From an uncultured Methylococcaceae bacterium (lineage in GTDB: Bacteria > Pseudomonadota > Gammaproteobacteria > Methylococcales > Methylococcaceae), in the NCBI GenBank assembly GCA_903934875.1, contig CAIZPP010000013.1, positions 1-54,626 of the forward strand: DNA of 54,626 nucleotides. The letters are read 5' to 3'. A program made the translations under genes and the position numbers. This document shows, one piece after another, positions 30,304-37,865 of the stretch (the stretch's first letter is position 1; each line of letters opens with the position of its first letter). The notes beneath the pieces are model-generated. The model had not been told where the DNA came from, ran no database searches, and saw only the letters and a program-made list of their open reading frames with translations.

Positions 30304-30327
30304 CTCCACGACATTCAAACCGTGGAG
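30304..30327 (+). promoter_or_regulatory. hairpin masking the ribosome site of the FHA gene
   Basis: CTCCACG (30304-30310) pairs perfectly with CGTGGAG (30321-30327), loop ten bases. The right arm contains the GGAG ribosome-binding site placed seven bases before the ATG at 30335, so the stem would hide it. Possible translational control; a role is inference. Confidence 0.5.
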
Positions 30328-30334
30328 ACTTCCA

Positions 30335-31897
30335 ATGAAACTTACCACCTTGATCGACCGCAATAGCCACTGCCGAGAATGGGGTGCTTTGGCTGGCGAA
30401 ATTCGCGATGCACTGGTTGATGCCTTAGAGAGCTATCCGACACTAGACGCTAATGGTTATATTAGCTTGCTGGTTGAAGTTGCCGAGCAGTTGTTACCGA
30501 TCAACGCCACTAATCCCGACTTGCTTAGGTATTCCATTTGGTTGCAGCAGTGCGGCATCAGGCATGCCTTTCTCAGTCTGCGCGGACGCAAGGCACACCG
30601 CCTATTGGTGCAATTCGTACCGGCGATGAGCCAGCAACCGCCAGCCGAGCGTATAACCCAGCAGACCGGGCTAAAAAGCCCAGGTGTTTTTCTGTCAACC
30701 AAGAGGATCAAACCTATGCAAGCAACAGCTAAACCTGTCCCCGCTAAAAAACGCAGTCTGTGGGAGCGCCTGTTCCCTCGAAGGGATGAATGGAACGATG
30801 ACAATACAGATGCAACAACAACCCCCGGCAACGGCATCGAAACCGCACCCGCACTTGAAAATAGTTCTTGGCTGGAAAGTTCCCACCGTGCCTTGACCGA
30901 AGCGACCACCAACTTTATACGCGAATTTGTCGAACCGCTGCACAGACTGAATCCTAGTGTGATGTTTAGTGTACGCTCGGTCTGTGTCGGCATGGGCGAA
31001 GACGCTTCGCCTTGCCTTGAAGCATGGGAAAAGCTGCCGCTGCAAGTTCGTAACGGCACAGCCAAAATCTTGATGGAAAAGGCTCAAGGTGCAAGCGAGC
31101 AGCTCTACCTTGGCCAGTTTTACGGGTTGTCCTTCGATCTTGATGTCAAACTAATGGAGGGGCAAAGTGTGCGTACGTTGCTCGCCTGCGATGGCAGGCG
31201 CGTTCAGCTTCGCTTTCGCTTCGACGGCGATTACCTTGAACGGAACACTCCAGTGCTGATGCCACAGAAAAAACCTGAACCATCGTTTAGCATCGAACGG
31301 GCGACAATACCGTTGGGGCTGGTTCCACTGGACGAAGAAAGCAGCATCGCCGTCGAATCGCCTCCATGCTCAGCCCATACTGATATCCCACGGGCCAAAC
31401 CCCCAACCGAAAAGCCCGCCAGAACAGAGACCGCGAAAGCCGAAACCCCACTGGTTTCGACCAAACCCGTCCAACCAATCAATATCCAAAAATTCATTAA
31501 CAAAGGCGAGACTATGTTAGTCAGTCAGCGCCGCAAAGTCATCGCTCGATTGACTATCCAGCCTTATAGCGGTGATGAAAAACAGACGGATATCCGCGAA
31601 GGCGGCTTGCCTTATGTCATAGGCCGCGAACCTGGGCAAAGCGGCTACAACATTGCCCCTGACGAAGCGCCTCCGGGTACTGGTGGTGCCTGTTCGCGGC
31701 GACATTTAGTGTTGGAGTCTTTCGACGCGCGCAGTGGGCAGTTCCATGTGCAAAACCACGCCCACAGCCGCAACGGCACCTACGATACCATAGGCCGCAG
31801 TTTGCCCGAGCGTTTCCTCTGGCGCAATGGCGAATGGCTGAGTTTGGGCGGGAATGAAGCGGGTTCGGTGCGCATCCGCTTGGAGGCAGTGTCGTGA
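30335..31897 (+). CDS. FHA-domain phosphothreonine-binding protein
   Basis: 520-residue cytoplasmic protein. The C-terminal FHA domain (about 400-515) shows its conserved points: YVIGREPG (Gly430, Arg431), CSRRH (453-457) and HSRNGTY (about 477-483), which read phosphothreonine. The first 100 residues form an unrecognised helical domain. About 105-175 and 310-390 are low-complexity Pro/Lys/Thr-rich linkers, the latter rich in Thr/Ser as a kinase target might be. About 180-300 is a separate folded domain of unknown type. The stop overlaps the PP2C GTG start (GTGA). With the PP2C and kinase behind it, it likely acts as the phospho-reader of this signalling set, like FhaB in mycobacteria. Confidence 0.85.
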   Translation: MKLTTLIDRNSHCREWGALAGEIRDALVDALESYPTLDANGYISLLVEVAEQLLPINATNPDLLRYSIWLQQCGIRHAFLSLRGRKAHRLLVQFVPAMSQQPPAERITQQTGLKSPGVFLSTKRIKPMQATAKPVPAKKRSLWERLFPRRDEWNDDNTDATTTPGNGIETAPALENSSWLESSHRALTEATTNFIREFVEPLHRLNPSVMFSVRSVCVGMGEDASPCLEAWEKLPLQVRNGTAKILMEKAQGASEQLYLGQFYGLSFDLDVKLMEGQSVRTLLACDGRRVQLRFRFDGDYLERNTPVLMPQKKPEPSFSIERATIPLGLVPLDEESSIAVESPPCSAHTDIPRAKPPTEKPARTETAKAETPLVSTKPVQPINIQKFINKGETMLVSQRRKVIARLTIQPYSGDEKQTDIREGGLPYVIGREPGQSGYNIAPDEAPPGTGGACSRRHLVLESFDARSGQFHVQNHAHSRNGTYDTIGRSLPERFLWRNGEWLSLGGNEAGSVRIRLEAVS

Positions 31898-32706
31898 GTG
31901 CCGATGAGGTTAAATCGGGCATGAAAAGGCGCGGTGGCTGGACGGTTGCCTGGGCGCAAATCACTGGCGTCCATCACAGCGTTTGTGAGGATCGTCTGGC
32001 GCATCGCGTCTTGAAGCGGGAAAACGCAGGGGGCTTGTGCCTCGCTGTGGCGGATGGTGTCGGTGGCGGTGCGCGCGGGGATGTCGCTGCCGAAGCACTG
32101 GCTCGACATTGTGTGGATGTGCCAGCGGCGCTGATAGGCAAATCCGACACGTTGGCGCAATGGATGCGTATGGCCGAAGGGCAGGTGCAACTGCGTTTGC
32201 GCGAGGTGACTTTTTCGCCTGGCGCGGCGACGTTAGTAGCGGCATGGCTTGATGCCGATGGCAAAGGCCATTTGATGCATGTCGGCGATTGCCGTGCCTA
32301 CCGCTACGGCAATGGCCTGTTGGAAGTATTGACCGAAGACCAAACTTATACACACATTGGTGAAAAGCCACCCGAAGGCGTGCCCACCGAGGCCCCGGCA
32401 CGGATGGTTGGCACCGGCTGCATGGGCGAACCGAACCTGCGCCCATTAAGCCTATCTTCAGGCGAAACTTTATTGTTATGTAGTGATGGCTTGCACCGGG
32501 ATTTGGAGACAAGCAAAATAGCCGAAACCCTACTATCAACATCGAAATCCTTGCAAACCGTTTGCATCGCTTTGGTCAACGCCGCCCGTCAGGCGGGGAG
32601 CGAGGATGACATTACCGTGCAGTTGGCGCGGCGGAGCATTGGCGTTGGGATAGCGGCGCAAGGGTGGCGATGGCTTTTAGACTGGTCAAGAAGGCTGATG
32701 ACATGA
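31894..32706 (+). CDS. PP2C-family Ser/Thr phosphatase
   Basis: 270-residue PPM/PP2C phosphatase (PstP/Stp type catalytic domain without membrane anchor). Motifs: CEDRLAH near residue 31, VADGVGGGARGD (metal-binding Asp54, Gly55), HVGDCRAYRYG, LLCSDGLHRD and GSEDDITVQLA. GTG start at 31894 overlaps the FHA stop, and its own stop overlaps the kinase start as ATGA, so the three genes are tightly coupled. Predicted to dephosphorylate the kinase and its targets. Confidence 0.9.
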   Translation: MSADEVKSGMKRRGGWTVAWAQITGVHHSVCEDRLAHRVLKRENAGGLCLAVADGVGGGARGDVAAEALARHCVDVPAALIGKSDTLAQWMRMAEGQVQLRLREVTFSPGAATLVAAWLDADGKGHLMHVGDCRAYRYGNGLLEVLTEDQTYTHIGEKPPEGVPTEAPARMVGTGCMGEPNLRPLSLSSGETLLLCSDGLHRDLETSKIAETLLSTSKSLQTVCIALVNAARQAGSEDDITVQLARRSIGVGIAAQGWRWLLDWSRRLMT

Positions 32707-34592
32707 CAGAAACTCCACTCAAACAACAAGCGAAACCAAGCAATGTTGCGGAAAAATCTCTGTGGGAACAGGTTTTGAATGATTTCTTGCCCAAGCGTCT
32801 GATAAAGCGTGAGGAAAAGCAGGCTGGCGTGGTGTTGAGCCGGGAGTATGACGTTCAGCGCGGCACGGCTGTGTGGACTAAAATCTATGAAGACCGGAAA
32901 GACGGCGAAAGCCTTAGCATCTTCAACGAATGGGAATCTATACTAATTAGCCGTCTAAAGAGCGCTGGCGTCAGCAAATGCTATCAGTTGGTCGAGTCCT
33001 CCATTGTCGCCAGCCGGTTGAACCAACCCGGCCAAACCACGATCCGCACCCGCCATGTCGGCCCCGACCTGAACCGGCTGTGCCGACGCTGGGATAAGCA
33101 GCGTTTAAGATGGAGTTACTTAAAGCTGTGGGGCAACCGCAAGCCAATAGCACATCCTTTCGTTGCTCCCGCCAATTATTTGAAGCTGGCAAAAGGAACA
33201 TTGGAGGCTTTGGAGCAATTGCACCAGAAGTCGGAAGGCTTTGTGCACTGTGATCTAAACCCTGGCAATTTGGCATTGACGGTAAGGGCGGAAATGATCG
33301 ACACAGCACGAGGCGAAGCGTTATGCCTGACCCCGGACTGGGACCATCCGTTCTTGATTGATTTCGGCTATTCGCTGTGCCGGGCTATACAGCCGCTTAC
33401 CACGCTGCCATTAGACCCGGCTAGTGGACGTTTGTCCGAACATCTGCGTGATTGCCTTAATCAGATAGAAGCCGACAGCAAGAAAAAGCATAGGCTGACC
33501 GACCAACTTTGGGAGGAAAAGCGGTTTGACAAATCCTTTTGGAGCAGTTGGCGCGACAATGCGTTGTCGCGTTTTAGAACTATCGATTGGCGCGAGGACA
33601 TTTTCCAATTGGGCTTTTTATTGCGTGAGATTCGCGACGAGTGGGGTGGCGGCGAACTTGTCCAATGTTCAAACCATCATGATATGAATAGTCTGATATG
33701 GAATTTGCCCGAACAAATGCTGACGTATGGTGAGGCCAGCGAAGTGGGAACCCCCGAGCCGACAAACTTACCTCACCGTGCATGGATTCAAGCCATCGAC
33801 CATGCCTTGGTTCATGCAGATAGGGCGGATGGATTCGAGCAAATGATACTGTATCGTGCCGATCACGATGAAGTCTATGCATTTTGGATAGGATTGCTAC
33901 ATTATCAAACACTTGCCGGAATAATGAGCCAGATTTCACCAACCTGGCTCAACAGAAAACTTGTTGATTCTAAGTGGTGGCTAGCTTGGAAATGGGGTGT
34001 GCTAGTTATGGTTATCACGGTAGTACTCGCCGCAGTCAACGGTTTGACGCAATTCTCTAATCATAATAAAAAGATAATAAATATGGTGCAACCCCCTCCT
34101 GTTTCTTTGAAACTTGAGTGTCCCTCAGAACTGGACCGTCAAGGAATGGCAACTTTTGAGAGTGATGCCAACGCATTATGGTTGAGCAAGCAGAAGAACG
34201 AAAATAACTCTGCTGCTGTTTGGCAAGCAACACGCGATGGTTTAGCCTCAGCCTTCTCACGCAAAAAGCCAAGCACCCAGGGGGCCAATGAAAAAACTAA
34301 AGCTTTGCAATGCCTTGGCATCATGTCCAAGCTTGGGGATGCCGATGCGGGGGTAAAGCTAGAGGAATTTAAGATCAATTATTACAAAAACTTAGACCAT
34401 CTTTGGGAATGGCAAAAAAAAGCAGAGGCGGACGACAGGGGGCAATTTCCTGTGGAATTGTTTAAACTTTGGAAGGAGGATTTTTTGTCATTTAAAGCGG
34501 CTGGCTATGCCAACGAGGCACACGAAGCCATGCTCTTCCTGGACAAACTTCCAGTTTATCTCCCGCCGAATGTAGTGGATACCAACTATTAG
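32703..34592 (+). CDS. membrane-anchored Ser/Thr protein kinase
   Basis: 629-residue kinase-like protein. Catalytic loop HCDLNPGN at 182-189 (Asp184, Asn189) and DFG at 220-222 are intact. The N-lobe is poorly conserved, with a likely Lys in AVWTKIYED and a Glu in FNEWESIL. A membrane helix at about 430-448 (WGVLVMVITVVLAAVNGL) is followed by a mainly helical domain of about 180 residues, probably periplasmic, without PASTA repeats. ATG at 32703 overlaps the PP2C stop (ATGA); an upstream in-frame start at 32664 is less likely. By topology it could sense the envelope and phosphorylate division or wall-synthesis proteins, but no substrate can be read from sequence. Confidence 0.85.
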   Translation: MTETPLKQQAKPSNVAEKSLWEQVLNDFLPKRLIKREEKQAGVVLSREYDVQRGTAVWTKIYEDRKDGESLSIFNEWESILISRLKSAGVSKCYQLVESSIVASRLNQPGQTTIRTRHVGPDLNRLCRRWDKQRLRWSYLKLWGNRKPIAHPFVAPANYLKLAKGTLEALEQLHQKSEGFVHCDLNPGNLALTVRAEMIDTARGEALCLTPDWDHPFLIDFGYSLCRAIQPLTTLPLDPASGRLSEHLRDCLNQIEADSKKKHRLTDQLWEEKRFDKSFWSSWRDNALSRFRTIDWREDIFQLGFLLREIRDEWGGGELVQCSNHHDMNSLIWNLPEQMLTYGEASEVGTPEPTNLPHRAWIQAIDHALVHADRADGFEQMILYRADHDEVYAFWIGLLHYQTLAGIMSQISPTWLNRKLVDSKWWLAWKWGVLVMVITVVLAAVNGLTQFSNHNKKIINMVQPPPVSLKLECPSELDRQGMATFESDANALWLSKQKNENNSAAVWQATRDGLASAFSRKKPSTQGANEKTKALQCLGIMSKLGDADAGVKLEEFKINYYKNLDHLWEWQKKAEADDRGQFPVELFKLWKEDFLSFKAAGYANEAHEAMLFLDKLPVYLPPNVVDTNY

Positions 34593-34619
34593 TAAGCTAT
34601 TTAAACGAGGATGAGTAAA

Positions 34620-35264
34620 ATGGAGGCTATTCAAAATATAACCTTCCAAAATATTTGGATATGCACTGCTATTTTGTGGTTTGCTTGTGGGATTATCAAT
34701 CCAGTGCCTGCGTTAGCGGGAGAAATATCCAGGGAAGAAGCAGCGAAAGAAAGGGTTATTAATTATTATATTAAAGATGCTCAACAAGCTATTGCAAAGG
34801 GTGATACCACTAGTGCCGTGAAAAATTATGACCATATTTTAAAGTTGGATCCAAAAAATAGTGACGCGGTAACTGGTAAACATGATATCCAAGCCGGAAT
34901 AGAAGCTAAAATATTGGCAACTAAGATTAAACATATGCTTCAGGAAGCGCGACAATATCTGGATGACCATAATTTGAGTAAAGCAGAAAAAAAATACCGC
35001 GAAGTTATTAAACTAGCCCCTAACAATAGCGAAGCAAATAACGGAGTTTTAGAAATTATCAAACAGGGTAAAAAACCATCTCCTCTATATAATAAACCTA
35101 AACATGAAGAGATTGTAAGATCAGTTAAGCAGAAACTTCATGAACCCAAGCAGAAACCCGTGATTGTGGTCAAAAAATCAATACCTAAAAGGGCCATTGA
35201 CAACAAACTACCGGAACTTGATCCACCTGAGCCGTATCATCCATTATCTGAAAGGAGCCAATAA
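34620..35264 (+). CDS. exported TPR-like protein
   Basis: 214 residues. A signal peptide (about 1-34, ending PVPALAG) is followed by two tetratricopeptide-like units, about 48-82 (AQQAIAKGDTTSAVKNYDHILKLDP) and 96-130 (YLDDHNLSKAEKKYREVIKLAP), and a Lys/Pro-rich tail. The ATG at 34620 has GAGG at good spacing; the ATG at 34611 is too close to it. It starts 27 bases after the kinase. Markedly AT-richer than the kinase and phosphatase genes. Probably a periplasmic scaffold; function unknown. Confidence 0.75.
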   Translation: MEAIQNITFQNIWICTAILWFACGIINPVPALAGEISREEAAKERVINYYIKDAQQAIAKGDTTSAVKNYDHILKLDPKNSDAVTGKHDIQAGIEAKILATKIKHMLQEARQYLDDHNLSKAEKKYREVIKLAPNNSEANNGVLEIIKQGKKPSPLYNKPKHEEIVRSVKQKLHEPKQKPVIVVKKSIPKRAIDNKLPELDPPEPYHPLSERSQ

Positions 35265-35268
35265 TAAA

Positions 35269-36477
35269 ATGAATATAAATAGAAAAGCAAGACTTATATT
35301 TGTTGTTTTGTTACTATTAGAATTATTAGGGTGTGCCAGATTAGACGCTGCTATCCATTTAAACCATTCTGCAGAACTAATAAATACAGGCGAATATAAG
35401 TCTGCCATTAGCGAGGCTACACAGGCGATAGCAATTAAGCCGGATTACCACTTGGCTTACATCGACAGAGGACTGGCTTACACTCTCGCACGAGAATATG
35501 ATAATGCCCGAGCAGATTATATCTATGCAATAGCATTAAAGCCAGAGGAGGCTGTTGCTTATTTAAATTATGCGAATCTTCTCTATTATCTTAGAAAGAC
35601 ACCAGAGGCTATAGAAGTTACTCAAAAATTCTTGAGAATACACCCTAAAAGTATGCTGATGAAAATAGGTTTAGCAGGTGCATATGAGGCTCAAGATAAA
35701 AATAATGAAGCCTATGACCTGACCTCTGATGTGTTATCTAAACTTGAGATATCAGGTATTGAAGATGTAGAAGAACTAAAATATATTATTAAAGATAACT
35801 TCTTTACTCATGTATATGGACTACATGCAGTGGTTGCTGCAGCTTTGCATAAAAACAATGAGGCCTCAAATTCGATTGCCAAAGCGAAGACCTACCGCAA
35901 CGATCTTACAACTCACTACTATATGGCAAAGATTTATTATATCAAAGGTAATTGGCAACAGAGTGTAAATGAATTAAAAAATGGTTATATTCAGGCCACT
36001 AAGGAACAACTCGATTCACCTTTAGGCTTTGAGTCAAGTTTCCTTTTAGGAAATAGTTACTTTAAAATGGGCGATATGCAGAAGGCCATAGAGGCTTATG
36101 AACACTTCCTGTCGGCGAATAAATTTGATAAAAAGGCTTTCTTAAATCTAGGACTCGCTTATGAAAAATTAGGCTATAATAGGTCAGCTATCGATAACTA
36201 TACATCTGCATTCAACTTGGATAACAATCTCTTGGAAGCTCTCACTTATAGAGGCAGTATCTACAATAAGAAAAAGCAATATAGTGACGCGATTTCCGAC
36301 TTCTCGACGGTGCTAGACCAGCAACCGCGCAATACCGATGCCTTGCTTGGCCGCGCCTACGCGCAGTGTATGAACGGAAATCGCAGTATGGCAAAAAATG
36401 ACTTGGTTGCTGTTTTAACGATAGAACCCGGGAATAACCAAGCAAAGAAAGCTTTAACAGAATGTGGCAATCGATAG
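35269..36477 (+). CDS. TPR-repeat lipoprotein
   Basis: 402 residues. The signal peptide ends in a lipobox LLGC with the acylated Cys at 22. About eight tetratricopeptide units follow, such as AISEATQAIAIKPDYHLAYIDRGLAY, AIEAYEHFLSANKFDKKAFLNLGLAYEKLG and AISDFSTVLDQQPRNTDALLGRAYAQ. AGGAG lies 12 bases before the ATG at 35269, and the gap to the previous gene is four bases. Most of the gene is AT-rich, but from about 36290 the composition turns GC-rich like the rest of the window. TPR lipoproteins commonly scaffold cell-wall synthases, so a role with the nearby SEDS-PBP pair is possible. Confidence 0.8.
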   Translation: MNINRKARLIFVVLLLLELLGCARLDAAIHLNHSAELINTGEYKSAISEATQAIAIKPDYHLAYIDRGLAYTLAREYDNARADYIYAIALKPEEAVAYLNYANLLYYLRKTPEAIEVTQKFLRIHPKSMLMKIGLAGAYEAQDKNNEAYDLTSDVLSKLEISGIEDVEELKYIIKDNFFTHVYGLHAVVAAALHKNNEASNSIAKAKTYRNDLTTHYYMAKIYYIKGNWQQSVNELKNGYIQATKEQLDSPLGFESSFLLGNSYFKMGDMQKAIEAYEHFLSANKFDKKAFLNLGLAYEKLGYNRSAIDNYTSAFNLDNNLLEALTYRGSIYNKKKQYSDAISDFSTVLDQQPRNTDALLGRAYAQCMNGNRSMAKNDLVAVLTIEPGNNQAKKALTECGNR

Positions 36478-36515
36478 GGGACTACGGAGGTAAAGATGCT
36501 TTCGATTTACTCCCG

Positions 36516-36543
36516 CATCGGGTTACATAGCGCTAACCCGATG
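36516..36543. terminator. 10-bp stem between convergent genes
   Basis: catcgggtta (36516-36525) pairs exactly with taacccgatg (36534-36543), eight-base loop, 38 bases after the TPR lipoprotein gene. AT-rich sequence follows. Likely the end of the FHA-to-TPR transcript, possibly acting in both directions. Confidence 0.55.
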
Positions 36544-36572
36544 TATGTAAATAAATTTTGAGTCAACACAGC

Positions 36573-36602
36573 GGTTGTGCGAATAAATTCGCACCTACAA
36601 CC
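36573..36602. repeat. REP-like hairpin
   Basis: ggttgt/acaacc outer arms and gtgcgaat/attcgcac inner arms (36577-36584, 36587-36594) with a two-base loop form a near-perfect hairpin. A short dispersed-repeat-type palindrome; no gene lies between 36478 and 36661. Confidence 0.6.
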
Positions 36603-36661
36603 AATTCATCTCGCTTCGCTTCATGCGGGCTACATTTCTTAACTTAATGGCAGTGCCTCTA

Positions 36662-37687
36662 TCAGTACCAACTACCCACAGGCTTCAGCATTTCCATGAT
36701 ATCCTCGCGGCGGGGGTGCACTTGGATATAGGCGTAAACAGCCAGTTTCCATCGACCGACAGTGGCCTTGGGTATGCCTAAGGCGTTCCCCAATTCTTGG
36801 TCTGTCAAATCACCAGTCTTGACCAGAGCCTCCAAGGTTTTACGGTGATTCTCCGTCAACAGGGTGTGTGTTTTATTGCCCTCGCTGTCTGTGACCAGCA
36901 CTGTTTTGCCGACCATTTCCCTAGCCAATTGGCCGACAACATTGGATAGTTGATCGACGCGGAGCAATGAGGACGCACTCTTGGCATTGGAATCTTTTAG
37001 CTGGTGGATCAAGTCGGTCTCGGGCTTGTCTGACCCCTCTGTCCCGCCTTGGTCCGCTTGCAGCCATTTTTGCTGATTGGCTTCCTTATCGCGCAGATTG
37101 CGCAGGGCATTTTGCAAGGCCCGGTGTACCCATGTCGTGACACTGGCCCCACCGGACTCACTCCAACCCGCCAGAATGCCGCCTTGTTTCTGCCATTTGG
37201 CAAAGACTTCTTGCACGGCTTCGGCGGCGGTTTCAAGCGGCAGGCCGTAGCATAATGCCAAGCTGGCGGCTAGTTTGAGCATTCTGGGGTGAAGTGCCTC
37301 AGCCAGGGCGTTGGTCTCCTGTTTGCGCTGACCGCTGGTCCGGTATTCCCGCAAGAGCAAAGCCAGCTTGGCGTTGTCGGCTTCGCGTGCCGACTGGTTC
37401 GCTTCAGGCAAGGCTAATGCGTCCAATTCCGCTTTGATGGCATCGTGTATCATCCATTCTTCCGACAATCCCGCACACAGTCGCAAAATATCCCCGTCCA
37501 AACTTTTCAAGATTTGAGTGCGCAGTTGTGCCGAGTTTGTCCCGGTTTTGACAGCTAGTTTGCTCAGTTCTCTATCAAGAATCTGGTTGACGGCGGCAAG
37601 CAGTTGCCCTGCTGATGTTGCGGAAGGCTGGCTTTGCCATAATTGGTGAAGTTCAGAAATATGCCTAGAGGCTTGTGACATGGCCAT
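36662..37687 (-). CDS. sigma-70-family-like regulator
   Basis: 341 residues. The middle (about 150-215) resembles sigma region 2: ALCYGLPLETAAEAVQEVFAKWQKQGG followed by VTTWVHRALQNALRNLRDKE, the spacing seen in ECF sigma factors. The C-terminus (about 270-330) ends in a helix-turn-helix, LTDQELGNALGIPKATVGRWKLAVYAYIQ, like region 4. An N-terminal helical domain of about 110 residues is extra. It is larger and more diverged than a standard ECF factor, so it may be a specialised sigma factor. It is divergent from the SEDS gene (178 bases apart), an arrangement that suggests control of that pair. ATG 37687, with 37681 as alternative. Confidence 0.6.
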   Translation of the reverse strand: MAMSQASRHISELHQLWQSQPSATSAGQLLAAVNQILDRELSKLAVKTGTNSAQLRTQILKSLDGDILRLCAGLSEEWMIHDAIKAELDALALPEANQSAREADNAKLALLLREYRTSGQRKQETNALAEALHPRMLKLAASLALCYGLPLETAAEAVQEVFAKWQKQGGILAGWSESGGASVTTWVHRALQNALRNLRDKEANQQKWLQADQGGTEGSDKPETDLIHQLKDSNAKSASSLLRVDQLSNVVGQLAREMVGKTVLVTDSEGNKTHTLLTENHRKTLEALVKTGDLTDQELGNALGIPKATVGRWKLAVYAYIQVHPRREDIMEMLKPVGSWY

Positions 37688-37865
37688 GATTGGTGCCTTG
37701 GGGTTTGGGGTATTGCCTATTTATACGGTCAACCTGTTGAGTTTGACTCATGGATTTGAGCAGGTTTTTTGCAAATGAAATGTTATGCTTGAACTGCGCT
37801 TTTCGACTGAGCCAATTGTAATGCCGAAACCTTATTACGGGCATCTTTTACAGAGGTGTCTTGCG

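Larger units (their letters stand above)
30015..30334. other. divergent intergenic, dcw operon / FHA gene
   Basis: About 320 bases before the FHA gene. It holds a palindromic repeat (30171-30253), a hairpin over the FHA ribosome site (30304-30327), and AT-rich sequence at 30010-30060 where a weak plus-strand promoter could lie (TTTACA at 30016, TAATTT at 30040, 18 bases apart; also TATAAT at 30050 without a -35). Confidence 0.45.
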
